A stretch of DNA of 32,467 nt from an uncultured Oscillibacter sp. (GCA_950097035.1 CATNDT010000011.1:1-32467); one strand, 5' to 3'; positions 22,102 to 30,656 are shown, numbered from the stretch's first letter. Translations and numbers: made by a program. The notes: generated by a model not told the origin, from the letters alone.

Positions 22102-24402
22102 TTATTCCTGGCCTTTCTTTTTTCGCAGCGCCTCCATAATCCGCACAGGCGTCATGGGAATCTCGTTGATGCTGATGCCGATGGCATCCCGCACCGCAGC
22201 GCGGATCGCAGGGGCCGCACCCACGATGGGGGGCTCCCCAACGCCCTTGGCGCCGAAGGGACCCAGGCAGTTGGGGTGCTCCACCAGAATCGTGCGCAGG
22301 TTCGGCAGGTCCATGGCCGTGGGAATCAGATAGTCGTGGTAGGTGTGGTTTTTCATTTTGCCGTTTACCATGAACTGCTCCTCCATCAGCGCCCAGCCGA
22401 TGGCCTGGGCCATGCCGCCCTGCATCTGCCCCTCCACCGTGCCGGGATTGATGGCCTTGCCCACGTCGCAGGCCAGCACGGCGTCCTCCACCGTGAGCTC
22501 ACCCGTTTCGATATCCACCGCCACACGCACTCCCTGGCAGCCAAAAGCATAGGTGTGCATCTTGTCGCCCTGGTTTTCCGGGTTTGGATAGGTCATGGGC
22601 GGATACCAGGACCCCACGGCCCCCAGCGGCACCTGGGATACAAACGCCCTGGCAATCACCGCTTTCAGGGGGATGGCCCGCTCCGGGCAGCCGGCGGGAT
22701 AGACCGTGTCGTTTTCAATTTCGCAGGTCCGCGCGTCGCAGTGAAGCATCTCCGCCCCCACTTTTTGAAACCGCTGCCGCAGCTGCCTGCAGCCATCCAC
22801 AATGGCGTTGCCGGTGAGCACCGTGGTTCTGGAGGCCACGGTGGCCCCCGACTCCAGAGAGGCGGCGGAGTCGGAAAAGTCGATAGAGACCTTATCCGCG
22901 GATACCCCCAGCGTGTCCGCCGCCAGCTGCTTCATGGCGATGATAAAGCCCTGTCCCAGCTCGCTGGCGGCGGCGCCAATGTTGACAGATCCGTCCGGCT
23001 GGGCCTGCACCAGGCAGTGGGCCCCGTCCGTGGGCATGCCGGTGCCCGTTCCGTAGAGGAAGCAGGCAATTCCCCTGCCCCGCCGGACCCTGGGGTCCGA
23101 CTGGTCCAGCGGCGTCTGAAAGATCCTGTCCTGACAGACCCGCCTGATACACTCCTCCAGACCCAGGCCCCGCTCCTCCAGCATGACCTGGCCCCAGATC
23201 GTGCTGTCGCCGTGGCGCAGAATGTTTTTCATGCGCAGCTCCACCGGGTCCATCCCCAGCGTTCGGGCCAGCTCGTCCATCTGCGACTCCATGGCAAAGT
23301 GGGCCTGGGGATTGCCCAGACCGCGAAACGCGCAGCCATAGGGGTGATTGGTAAATACCGACCAGGAGCGGCACAGGGCGTGGTCAATGGAATAGGGTCC
23401 GCCCGCGTATTGGGCCGTTCTGGAGGGGATGGCGTCAATGGATTTCCACGCGCCCTTGTCGATCACGGTGTCCACCTTGATGCCCAGGAGCTTTCCCTCT
23501 CTGGTGGCGGCCAGCTGGTGGTGGATCGTGCATGCGTGGCGCTTTCCCGTGTTTTTGAAAACCTCATCCCGGGTGAACTCGTAGTAGACCGGGCGGCCGG
23601 TCTTCAGGGCCAGCACACCGGCGATCACACTCACATCAAAGGTGGAGTCCTCCTTGCCGCCAAAGCCGCCGCCTACGATCTGGCTGACCACCCGGATCTT
23701 GCTCTGGGGCAGGTTGAACGCATCCGACATGGCCCGCTTGGCCAGCTGCACCGCGTGCTGCGGACTGTAGATCACAAGGCCTCCCTGAACGGGGTCCGGC
23801 TCTGCAATCGCCACATCCGGCTCCAGATAGGCGTGGTCCAGCATGGGCGTTTTATACCAGTTGTCGATAATGACATCGGCGTTGCGGAAAGCCTCCTCCA
23901 CATCGCCCTTTTTCACCGTCACCGCGTCAGACACGTTGTTGTCCTTAGGCACCACGTAGTCCTTGTGGAGGCGGGGAGCGCCCTCCCGCAGCATTTGCTG
24001 CGGGTCGTCAAAGCTCTCCAACGGCTCGTACTCCACCTCGATCAGCGCCACGGCTCTTTCCGCTGTGGCGGCGTCCTCCGCCGCCAGAATGGCCACCGGG
24101 TCTCCCTCATAGAGCACCTCATCCTTTGCGATGACCGGCTTGTCCGGAATCATACCCCCGTATCCGTTGGCGCCGGGAAGGTCGTCCGCCGTCATCACCG
24201 CCGCCACACCTTTCAGCGCCGCCGCCTTAGAGACATCGATCCGCACAATTCTGGCATGCCCATAGGGCGGGAAAAGCGCCTTGGCATAGAGCAGGTCCTT
24301 TCTGGAGTGCAGCAGGTCCGCCGTGTATTTCGCCGCCCCGGTGGCTTTGGCGAGGCTGTCTGGCCGGGGCAGGCTTTTGCCTACATACTTCGGTTCTCTC
24401 AT
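22102..24402 (-). CDS. Molybdenum hydroxylase, molybdopterin-binding large subunit
   Basis: The 766-residue protein belongs to the xanthine dehydrogenase/CO dehydrogenase large-subunit family. It starts with VGKSLPRPDSLAKATGAAKYTADL, has the cofactor loops IVGGGFGGKED (about 230-240), YGCAFRGLGNPQ and ASELGQGF, and ends with the catalytic glutamate Glu723 in GAKGVGEPP. The enzyme hydroxylates a carbon next to nitrogen or oxygen with water-derived oxygen, passing electrons to the Fe-S and FAD subunits encoded upstream. Typical substrates are N-heterocycles, purines or aldehydes. The substrate cannot be read here. It lies 11 bases after the RidA gene in a six-gene operon. Confidence 0.93.
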   Translation of the reverse strand: MREPKYVGKSLPRPDSLAKATGAAKYTADLLHSRKDLLYAKALFPPYGHARIVRIDVSKAAALKGVAAVMTADDLPGANGYGGMIPDKPVIAKDEVLYEGDPVAILAAEDAATAERAVALIEVEYEPLESFDDPQQMLREGAPRLHKDYVVPKDNNVSDAVTVKKGDVEEAFRNADVIIDNWYKTPMLDHAYLEPDVAIAEPDPVQGGLVIYSPQHAVQLAKRAMSDAFNLPQSKIRVVSQIVGGGFGGKEDSTFDVSVIAGVLALKTGRPVYYEFTRDEVFKNTGKRHACTIHHQLAATREGKLLGIKVDTVIDKGAWKSIDAIPSRTAQYAGGPYSIDHALCRSWSVFTNHPYGCAFRGLGNPQAHFAMESQMDELARTLGMDPVELRMKNILRHGDSTIWGQVMLEERGLGLEECIRRVCQDRIFQTPLDQSDPRVRRGRGIACFLYGTGTGMPTDGAHCLVQAQPDGSVNIGAAASELGQGFIIAMKQLAADTLGVSADKVSIDFSDSAASLESGATVASRTTVLTGNAIVDGCRQLRQRFQKVGAEMLHCDARTCEIENDTVYPAGCPERAIPLKAVIARAFVSQVPLGAVGSWYPPMTYPNPENQGDKMHTYAFGCQGVRVAVDIETGELTVEDAVLACDVGKAINPGTVEGQMQGGMAQAIGWALMEEQFMVNGKMKNHTYHDYLIPTAMDLPNLRTILVEHPNCLGPFGAKGVGEPPIVGAAPAIRAAVRDAIGISINEIPMTPVRIMEALRKKKGQE

Positions 24403-24413
24403 AGGGTACCCCC

Positions 24414-24767
24414 TTATTTTTTCGCCGCGGTCACAACCATCTCCACAAGCGCCTCTTCCTTTGCCATCTTGGCCTGGACCGTAGCTCTCGCAGGCTCAAA
24501 GCCGGGCTCTACCCAGGCCTCCCACACCTCGTTCAGGGCGTCGAAATCCTGAATGATGTCCTTCAGGAACACCTGGACGAACAGGATGTGCCGCTTGTCG
24601 GACCCGTATTTTTCAAGCGTCTCCTCGATAATGCCCAAAACGCCCGCCACCTGCTCTTTGATGCCCGGACCCGCCGGCATGCAGGTCCTGCCGGTAAAGT
24701 GGAGAATCCCGTCCCGTTCCACCACCAGCGAAAGCCGTCCGTTACCCTCATAGCGTTTAATCTCCAT
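24414..24767 (-). CDS. RidA family protein (enamine/imine deaminase type)
   Basis: The 117-residue protein has the RidA/YjgF fold pattern: MEIKRYEGNGRLSLVVERDG, ILHFTGRTCM, IIEETLEKYGSDKRHILFVQVFLKD, and WVEPGFEPARATVQAKMAKEEALVEM near the end, with Arg94 at the family's conserved arginine place. RidA proteins hydrolyse reactive enamines or imines; related RutC-type members act in pyrimidine breakdown. The upstream in-frame extension to 24845 overlaps the Fe-S gene and is not family-like, so the start was set at 24767, after AAGGTGGG. It lies between the small and large hydroxylase genes, so it may remove a reactive nitrogenous intermediate of that pathway (inference). Confidence 0.88.
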   Translation of the reverse strand: MEIKRYEGNGRLSLVVERDGILHFTGRTCMPAGPGIKEQVAGVLGIIEETLEKYGSDKRHILFVQVFLKDIIQDFDALNEVWEAWVEPGFEPARATVQAKMAKEEALVEMVVTAAKK

Positions 24768-24801
24768 TGTATATACCCACCTTGTTTGAAATTTTTTCTT
24801 T

Positions 24802-25272
24802 TCAGTTGCCGTCCATCCGTGCGGCCGCCAGCTGCACCGCCTCAATGATCTTTTGATAGCCGGTGCACCGGCAGAGGTTGCCGGAAAGGGCGGCGCGAAT
24901 CTCCGCCTCCGTAGGGTGCGGATTCCTGTTCAGCAGGGCGATGGATGTGAGGACCATGCCTGGCGTGCAGTAGCCGCACTGAACCGCGCCGGCGTCTGCA
25001 AACGCCTGCTGCACCACATGGGGCGCCTCCATACTGCCGACGCCCTCAATCGTAGTGATGTCGTGCCCGTCGGCCATGGCCGCAAGATAGATGCAGGAGC
25101 GCACTGCGGTCCCATCCAACAAAACGGTGCACGCGCCGCAGTCTCCGGTTCCGCAGGCCTTTTTCGTCCCTGTGAGTCCAAAGCGGCCCCGGAGCATATC
25201 TACCAAAACCTCGGTAGCCTCCACCTCACAGGAAACGGCCCTTCCGTTTAGTGTAAAATTGATTGTTACCAT
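24802..25272 (-). CDS. Molybdenum hydroxylase, 2x[2Fe-2S] small subunit
   Basis: The 156-residue protein has a plant-type [2Fe-2S] domain with Cys40, Cys45, Cys48 and Cys60 (KKACGTGDCGACTVLLDG). A helical second [2Fe-2S] domain follows with Cys99, Cys102, Cys134 and Cys136 (VQCGYCTPGM and NLCRCTGY). All eight ligands are present and the length is typical. It carries electrons from the molybdenum centre to FAD. The gene follows the FAD subunit after 12 bases, with AAAGGAG before the ATG. Confidence 0.96.
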   Translation of the reverse strand: MVTINFTLNGRAVSCEVEATEVLVDMLRGRFGLTGTKKACGTGDCGACTVLLDGTAVRSCIYLAAMADGHDITTIEGVGSMEAPHVVQQAFADAGAVQCGYCTPGMVLTSIALLNRNPHPTEAEIRAALSGNLCRCTGYQKIIEAVQLAAARMDGN

Positions 25273-25284
25273 TGCGCTTCTCCT

Positions 25285-26133
25285 TTAAGCCGTGGCTGCC
25301 GCCATGGCGATGGCCCGGGAGACCGCCGGGCAGATGACATCCTGCTTGTAGGCCTTGAAATAGCTCTCCCGGAGCTTTGCCTCCACCGGATACGTCTCAC
25401 GGGCACAGGCCACGGCCTCCGCCGCCGTCTTTCCCACAAGCGTCTCCTCCAGCGCTCGGGCATGGACCAGCGAGGCGTTAACCGCCCCCAGAGAGATGGA
25501 GATGTGAGAGATTCCGCTGCCGGTAAAGGAGCAGTATACCCCCACCAGAAGCTTGCCAATATCCTGGGCCTTGCGGCGTGAGAGGCGGCAGTAGCCCGTC
25601 CCGTCCCCGGCCTTCAGGGCCGGGATCTCAATGGCGGTCAGCAGCTCGTCCGGCCGCCTGACGGTGGCATAGGAGCGGTCCGCCACATAAAAATCCCGCA
25701 GCGCCACGCGCCTTTGCCCCGCGGCGCTCTCCAGGCAGACCTCCGCCTCCAGCGCGTAGAGCATGGCCGCTGCGTCCGCCGCAGGCGCGGCGGTGCAGAT
25801 GTTTCCCGCCGCCGTTCCCAATGCGCGGATAGCGGGGCTCGCCAGATGGGAAACCGCCTCCCGCAGCCCCCGGTGACCTGCCAGCAGCGGCGAGGCCAGC
25901 AGCTCGTTGTATGTAGCGCCGCCGCCAATGCGAATGCGGCCGTCCACGGCGGTGATATCGTGAAAGCCCGGCAGCCGGGAAACCTGGAGAATCGCCTTGG
26001 GGGAGACCTTTTTCTCCGTAATGCTGAGCACGGCGTCCGTCCCCCCATTTACTATCAGGAGCTCCTCCCGATACTGCTGCAAAAGTGCAAGGGCCTCCTC
26101 CAGCGTCTTTGCGCAAAAAAACTGTACTTCCAT
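25285..26133 (-). CDS. Molybdenum hydroxylase, FAD-binding medium subunit
   Basis: The 282-residue protein matches CO dehydrogenase-type FAD subunits. FAD pyrophosphate-binding segments are VNGGTDAVL (28-36), IGGGATYNELLASPLL (69-84) and GTAAGNICTAAPAAD (106-120), followed by the C-terminal domain with RLSRRKAQDIGKLLVG. It passes electrons from the Fe-S subunit to an external acceptor, such as NAD or a ferredoxin-type carrier. The start at 26133 follows AAGGAGG; an upstream extension to 26406 lies inside the aldehyde dehydrogenase gene and is not real. The order FAD-FeS-RidA-Mo is a little unusual because RidA splits the hydroxylase genes. Confidence 0.93.
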   Translation of the reverse strand: MEVQFFCAKTLEEALALLQQYREELLIVNGGTDAVLSITEKKVSPKAILQVSRLPGFHDITAVDGRIRIGGGATYNELLASPLLAGHRGLREAVSHLASPAIRALGTAAGNICTAAPAADAAAMLYALEAEVCLESAAGQRRVALRDFYVADRSYATVRRPDELLTAIEIPALKAGDGTGYCRLSRRKAQDIGKLLVGVYCSFTGSGISHISISLGAVNASLVHARALEETLVGKTAAEAVACARETYPVEAKLRESYFKAYKQDVICPAVSRAIAMAAATA

Positions 26134-26167
26134 AGAACCTCCTTGCTCGTTTCTCCAAAGGGCCGTA

Positions 26168-27682
26168 TCACACGCGCTCCACAGTGCCCTCCCAGGTGTC
26201 CACCGCCCTTTTTTTCGAGTGTTCGTCATACCAGTGGCGGGTGACGGTTTTAGCCCTGGTGTAGAAACGGACGCCGTCCAGCCCCAGCACATGTTGGTCG
26301 CCAAAGAAAGAGTCCTTATTGCCGGAGAAGGGGAAATAGGCGCTGGGAACGGGGATCCCCACATTGACGCCCACCATGCCGCCGTCTGTTCTGAGCTCGA
26401 ACTCACGTGCGTAATAGCCGCTTTGGGTAAAGATCACAGAGCCGTTGGCAAAGGGGTTGGCATTCATCAGGGCAAGGCCCTCCTCAAAATCCCGCACCCG
26501 CTTGATCAGCGTGACGGGGCCAAAGATCTCCCGTGTGCCGACGGACATCTCCGGGCCCACGCGGTCAAGGATGGTAGGACCCACAAAATATCCGTTTTCA
26601 TAGCCGGGCACCCTGATATTCCGGCCGTCCAGCACCAGCTCCGCGCCCTCGTCGATTCCTTTTTGGATCCAGCGGCACACCTTTTCCCTGTGGGCGGCTG
26701 TGACGACGGGTCCCAGATCCGTCTCCGGATTATAAGCGCAGCCAACCTTGAGCGCCATGGCCTTCTCCTTCAGCAGGCCCACAAACCGATCGGCAATACT
26801 CTCCTGCACCACCACCGCCGGCAGCGCCATGCAGCGCATGCCCGCGCAGCCGTAGGTGGAGTTGACAATGGCGTTGGTGGCGCTCTCCAGGTCACAGTCC
26901 TCCAGCACCAGGGCGTGGTTTTTGGCCTCGCACTGTGCCTGCACCCGCTTGCCGTTGGCAGAGGCCACGGAGTAAATGTGCTTGCCGATGTCCGTGGTCC
27001 CTACGAAGGTCACCGCCTTTACCCGGGGATCGGTGAGAAAGAGCTCCGCCTCGCTGCGGCTGCATGTAACCAGGTTAACCACACCCCTGGGGAAGTCCGC
27101 CTCCTCATAAAAGAGCTCCAGCATCCGCATGGATGTCAGCGGTGTAAGGCTTGCAGCCTTCAAAACCACCGTATTGCCTGTGGCGATGGCCAGGGGCACC
27201 ATCCATCCCCAGGGGATCATAGCGGGAAAGTTGAAGGGGACAATGCCGGCCACCACCCCCAGGGGAACCCGGTAGCTGGCCGTGTCAAACCCCGTTGTGA
27301 CCTGCAGGGAGGCGCTGCCTTGCGAGATGAACGGGGTGGCGCAGGCCAGCTCTGTGGGCTCAATGGCCTTCAGCACATCGCCCCGGGCCTCGTCCAGCGT
27401 CTTTCCCAGTTCCTTGGAGCACAGAAGCGTCAGCTCCTCCATGTGATCCATCAAAACCTCCCGCCACCGGAACATCATCTGGGTCCGCTTGCTGACGGAC
27501 ATCCGGGACCAGGCCGGGAAGGCGGCCTCCGCTGAGGCGATGGCGGATTCCACCTCCTCCGGCGTACAGCAGGGCACCTCCGCCAGCAGCTCGCCGGTGC
27601 TGGAATTGGTAACGGGCATCCACTTATCTGTTTTGGACGCCCGCCACTCACCGTTCACACAGTACTTTTTTCTCTCGATCAT
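26168..27682 (-). CDS. Aldehyde dehydrogenase, CoA-acylating methylmalonate-semialdehyde type (MmsA-like)
   Basis: The 504-residue protein has the aldehyde dehydrogenase layout: Asn151 in IVPFNFP (oxyanion), the cofactor loop TFVGTTDIGKHIY at 225-237, nucleophile Cys284 in YGCAGMRCMALPAVV, and EIFGPV near 405. The usual general-base glutamate is replaced by Asn255 in AKNH, a mark of the CoA-dependent MmsA group, which produces an acyl-CoA from a semialdehyde (malonate or methylmalonate semialdehyde) with NAD. It is the first gene of the molybdenum hydroxylase operon and is divergent from an IclR regulator. It may oxidise a 3-carbon semialdehyde made from the operon's substrate. The exact substrate is unknown. 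Confidence 0.88.
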   Translation of the reverse strand: MIERKKYCVNGEWRASKTDKWMPVTNSSTGELLAEVPCCTPEEVESAIASAEAAFPAWSRMSVSKRTQMMFRWREVLMDHMEELTLLCSKELGKTLDEARGDVLKAIEPTELACATPFISQGSASLQVTTGFDTASYRVPLGVVAGIVPFNFPAMIPWGWMVPLAIATGNTVVLKAASLTPLTSMRMLELFYEEADFPRGVVNLVTCSRSEAELFLTDPRVKAVTFVGTTDIGKHIYSVASANGKRVQAQCEAKNHALVLEDCDLESATNAIVNSTYGCAGMRCMALPAVVVQESIADRFVGLLKEKAMALKVGCAYNPETDLGPVVTAAHREKVCRWIQKGIDEGAELVLDGRNIRVPGYENGYFVGPTILDRVGPEMSVGTREIFGPVTLIKRVRDFEEGLALMNANPFANGSVIFTQSGYYAREFELRTDGGMVGVNVGIPVPSAYFPFSGNKDSFFGDQHVLGLDGVRFYTRAKTVTRHWYDEHSKKRAVDTWEGTVERV

Positions 27683-27727
27683 GAAAATCCCATCCTCTCA
27701 TCGTGGTTGTAAAATACCGATGATATT

Positions 27728-27756
27728 AGAATATAGCATTTTATTTTGTATGTCAA
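27728..27756 (-). promoter_or_regulatory. Promoter of the aldehyde dehydrogenase-molybdenum hydroxylase operon
   Basis: On the minus strand a perfect TTGACA lies at 27756-27751. A -10 of TATTCT at 27733-27728 gives 17-base spacing; TATATT is an alternative at 15-base spacing. It lies in the AT-rich divergent region shared with the IclR gene. Confidence 0.6.
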
Positions 27757-27838
27757 CATAACATTTCTTTTTCAAACGTGATTTAATGATTATGTAATAA
27801 TATTTTAATATTCAAAATTATATTGCACTTTTATGACA

Positions 27839-27868
27839 TTGACACCTCTTTCCTTTATACGCTATACT
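27839..27868 (+). promoter_or_regulatory. Promoter of the IclR-family regulator gene
   Basis: TTGACA at 27839-27844 and TATACT at 27863-27868 are separated by 18 bases. The region between the two divergent promoters (27757-27838) is very AT-rich and contains AATATT-type palindromes, where a regulator could bind. No IclR consensus site could be identified. Confidence 0.7.
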
Positions 27869-27915
27869 AATAAAAGATACAAATCCCCGTTATGATAATA
27901 AAGGAGCTTTGCATT

Positions 27916-28743
27916 ATGAGTGCTTTCTCACCTGTGCGCCAGTCCAATCAGTCCCCCATGCGATTGCTTCAAATCATGGAGTGTCTGGCAGCGAGCCGGA
28001 CGCCCATGCGGCTGCAGGATGTGGCAAAGCAGGTCGGCATGACGCAGTCCACCGTTTTGAGATATCTCTACTCACTGGAGCAGGCAAACTACATATATCA
28101 GGACGAGGAGACCTCTCGCTATGCGCTGACATGGAAGGTCTGCCGCCTGGGTGAAAACCTGAACTCCTACCTCGGCCTGCGGAACATCACGACCTCCTTT
28201 GTCAACCAGCTGGCAAACTCCCTCTCTCTGGGGGCCTGCCTTGTGGTGGAGGACAACAGCGAGTGCATGTACCTTGACCATATCGACAATCCCAATTCCC
28301 CCACCCTGCAGCGCATTGGAAAGCAGGCTCCCCTGCACGCCACCGGTTCCGGCAAGGTGCTGCTCTCCCAGTTTTCCGAGCAGCGGCTTGCCCAGTACAT
28401 TGCGGAGAAGGGGCTGACGCGGTATACGGAATATACGATCACAGACCTGCCCACGCTTCAGGAGGAGCTGGCGAAAATCCGCCGGCAGGACTTTGCCATG
28501 GATGAGCAGGAGTGCGAAATTGGCCTGCGCTGTCTCTCCTGCCCCTTACGCAACTATACGGGGCATGTGATTGCCGCAGTGAGTGTATTTGGCAATGTGC
28601 TGGAGATGTCGGACCGCCGGATCCAGCATGAGATCTACCCCGCATTAAGGGAGAAAGCCGCCATTATCTCCACCCGGCTCGGCTACTGCGGAGCGCAGGA
28701 GGAGCAGCATGCGGCAGCCCGCTCCATTTCCAGCGGCCTGTAG
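27916..28743 (+). CDS. IclR family transcriptional regulator
   Basis: The 275-residue protein has an N-terminal winged helix-turn-helix (about 15-75: LLQIMECLAASRTPMRLQDVAKQ, MTQSTVLRYLYSLEQANYI). A C-terminal effector domain (about 85-255) contains the family segments LHATGSGKVLLSQF, DEQECEIGLRCLSCPL and VIAAVSVFG. IclR proteins bind small organic effectors and repress or activate adjacent catabolic genes. The ATG at 27916 was chosen because AAGGAG lies 9 bases before it; an earlier in-frame ATG at 27892 overlaps that site. It is divergent from the aldehyde dehydrogenase/molybdenum hydroxylase operon and is its likely regulator. The effector is probably the pathway substrate (inference). Confidence 0.93.
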   Translation: MSAFSPVRQSNQSPMRLLQIMECLAASRTPMRLQDVAKQVGMTQSTVLRYLYSLEQANYIYQDEETSRYALTWKVCRLGENLNSYLGLRNITTSFVNQLANSLSLGACLVVEDNSECMYLDHIDNPNSPTLQRIGKQAPLHATGSGKVLLSQFSEQRLAQYIAEKGLTRYTEYTITDLPTLQEELAKIRRQDFAMDEQECEIGLRCLSCPLRNYTGHVIAAVSVFGNVLEMSDRRIQHEIYPALREKAAIISTRLGYCGAQEEQHAAARSISSGL

Positions 28744-28799
28744 GCATATTTTCCGGCATAAACCCGTGTTGCAGCGCTATTTTTCTTCCATAATAGTAA

Positions 28800-28839
28800 A
28801 AAAGTAGACACCCACACTTTTTTGTGGATGTCTACTTTT
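28800..28839. terminator. Bidirectional terminator between the IclR gene and ribF
   Basis: A 17-bp stem, AAAAGTAGACACCCACA at 28800-28816 with TGTGGATGTCTACTTTT at 28823-28839, has one C-A mismatch and a 6-base loop. T-rich tails result on both strands. It serves the convergent IclR and ribF transcripts. Confidence 0.88.
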
Positions 28840-28878
28840 ATCTTGCCGGGCGCCTGAAAACCGCCCGCGCCGTCCTCT

Positions 28879-29787
28879 TTACAGCGGATGCTCCGCAAAA
28901 TAGCGGCGGGTGGTTTCCGCATCGGCGGAGATCTGGTCCTTCAGGGACTCCAGTGAATCAAACCGCATCTCGTCCCGCAGATGCCGGCAAAATTCCACCC
29001 GCAGCGTTCTTCCATAGAGATCTCCCCGAAAATCCAGAATACAGGCCTCCACGGTCACGTCCGTGCCGTTGTTCAGGGTGGGTCGGGTGCCCACGTTGGT
29101 CACGGCGGCATACCGCCGCCCCTCAGGAAGACAGACCCGCGTAGCGTAGACGCCGTGGCTTGGGACAATGACATGGGGCGGAACCGTCAGATTTGCGGTG
29201 GGGAAGAGGCGGGAGGAGCCCACGCCCCGCCCGTGGCGGACCGTGCCCGTCAGCGTGAGGGGGTGCCCCAGAAAACAGGCTGCCCGCTCCACCTGTCCCA
29301 GCCCCACCAGACGGCGGATATAGGTGGAGCTGACGGTAATGCCGCCCACCTCCACCTTGGGGATGATATCGCAGCCCAAGCCCAGCCGGGCGCACTTTTC
29401 CGCCAGCCGCTCCGGTGTCCCCTGGTTTTTATGCCCAAAGCGGTGGTCGTGGCCCGCCACCAGGTGGACGGCGTGATACCGCTTTACCAGGATCTCCGTG
29501 ACAAAGTCCTCCCAGGAGGTGGTCATCATCTCGCGGTCAAAGGGTGCCATAATAACATCCCGGATGCCGTGCAGCCTCAGCAGCAGATCCCGGCGGTCCT
29601 CCGGGGCGTTGATCAGGGGACAGGGGACGCCGGTGACCACCTCCTTGGGGGGGCGGTCAAAGGTGAACACCGCGGGTATGGCATCCCGCCGCGCGGCCTC
29701 CTCCACCGTTCGCCGCAGCAGGGCGGCGTGGCCCAGATGGACCCCGTCGAAAAAGCCCAGGGCAATGACTCGTTTCTTGGTGGACAT
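28879..29787 (-). CDS. ribF: Bifunctional riboflavin kinase/FAD synthetase
   Basis: The 302-residue protein makes FMN and then FAD from riboflavin and ATP. The N-terminal FAD synthetase (nucleotidyltransferase) domain has GFFDGVHLGH at 11-20, with HDHRFGHKNQGT and VSSTYIRRLV further on. The C-terminal flavokinase domain starts near 180, with GTVRHGRGVGSSRLFPTANL and later YAAVTNVGTRPTLNNG. Length is typical (about 310). The ATG at 29787 is 2 bases past the truB stop, with GGAGAG before it. A much longer in-frame reading to 30162 is only truB's shadow. It is the last gene of the infB-rbfA-nrnA-truB-ribF run. Confidence 0.95.
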   Translation of the reverse strand: MSTKKRVIALGFFDGVHLGHAALLRRTVEEAARRDAIPAVFTFDRPPKEVVTGVPCPLINAPEDRRDLLLRLHGIRDVIMAPFDREMMTTSWEDFVTEILVKRYHAVHLVAGHDHRFGHKNQGTPERLAEKCARLGLGCDIIPKVEVGGITVSSTYIRRLVGLGQVERAACFLGHPLTLTGTVRHGRGVGSSRLFPTANLTVPPHVIVPSHGVYATRVCLPEGRRYAAVTNVGTRPTLNNGTDVTVEACILDFRGDLYGRTLRVEFCRHLRDEMRFDSLESLKDQISADAETTRRYFAEHPL

Positions 29788-29789
29788 GC

Positions 29790-30656
29790 TCACTCTCCAA
29801 AAAAGTTTTTCACAGATACCACTGTGCCGCCGGTGGCCCGGGAGAGGCACAAAAAGGCACCGTCCCGCCCGTAGACCCGATACATGCCGTCCGGTATGGC
29901 GTTCTCCGTAAAGCTGTTTCCGCTGCGGACCCGCCGCTCCACCCCTGCCGACCGGACCGTCAGCGCGGGGTGGCTGGCAAAGAGACTGTCCGTGGGACGC
30001 AGCAGCGCCTCGCCCTGAAGCTGCACCGTTTCGATCGTTACGGCATCCGCCAGGGTGAATCCACCCGCCCCGGTGCGGCGGAGACCACTCATGGCCCCCC
30101 CGCAGCCTAAGGTCCGGCCCAGGTCGTGGCAGAGCGTGCGGATGTATGTGCCCTTGGAGCACACACAGCGCAGCCGGTAATCCCCATTCCCGCTCTGCTC
30201 CAGCAGCTCCAGCTCATAGATGGTAACCGGCCGGGGCTTCCGCTCCACCTCCCGGCCCCGTCTCGCCAGGTCATAGAGCTTCTGGCCGTTGATCTTCACG
30301 GCGGAGTACATGGGGGGGACCTGTGCGATCTCCCCCCGAAAGCACTCCAGCGCAGCTTCCACATCCTCCCGGGAGGCCGTGACGGGCCGGGTCTCCAGCG
30401 TGTGGCCGGAGGTGTCCTGGGTGTCGGTTACGATCCCCAGCCGCAGCTCCGCCACATATTCCTTGCGGCTGTTCTCCGCAACCTCCACAGCCCGGGTGGC
30501 CCGGCCCACAAACACCGGCAGCACGCCGGTGGCCATGGGGTCCAGGGTGCCGCCATGGCCCACCCGCCGCTCCTTTAAGATTCCCCTCAGCTTGGCGCAA
30601 ACGTCCATAGAGGTCCACCCGGCGGGCTTATCAATCACAACAATGCCGTTTGGCAT
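29790..30656 (-). CDS. truB: tRNA pseudouridine-55 synthase
   Basis: The 288-residue enzyme isomerises U55 of the tRNA T-loop to pseudouridine. Hallmarks are GIVVIDKPAGWTSMDV (4-19), the catalytic Asp39 in VGHGGTLDPMATGVLPV, the segment VPPMYSAVKINGQKLYDLAR, and KGTYIRTLCHDLG. The start was set at the ATG at 30656, 5 bases after GGAGG; an in-frame GTG 12 bases upstream is less well placed. It sits in the conserved translation operon, 41 bases after nrnA and almost touching ribF. Confidence 0.96.
   Translation of the reverse strand: MPNGIVVIDKPAGWTSMDVCAKLRGILKERRVGHGGTLDPMATGVLPVFVGRATRAVEVAENSRKEYVAELRLGIVTDTQDTSGHTLETRPVTASREDVEAALECFRGEIAQVPPMYSAVKINGQKLYDLARRGREVERKPRPVTIYELELLEQSGNGDYRLRCVCSKGTYIRTLCHDLGRTLGCGGAMSGLRRTGAGGFTLADAVTIETVQLQGEALLRPTDSLFASHPALTVRSAGVERRVRSGNSFTENAIPDGMYRVYGRDGAFLCLSRATGGTVVSVKNFFGE

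Noticed and set aside
22276-24552. Very long plus-strand open frame (758 codons) opposite the molybdenum hydroxylase genes
   Set aside because: It is antisense to a clear molybdenum large-subunit gene, has low-complexity His/Arg/Gly/Val-rich translation with no recognisable domain, and arises from the GC-rich codon pattern.
25997-27535. Plus-strand open frame (512 codons) opposite the aldehyde dehydrogenase
   Set aside because: It is antisense to a clear catalytic gene and has no recognisable domain.
29788-30162. N-terminal extension of ribF
   Set aside because: It lies entirely within truB in another frame; the family start and a GGAGAG site are at 29787.
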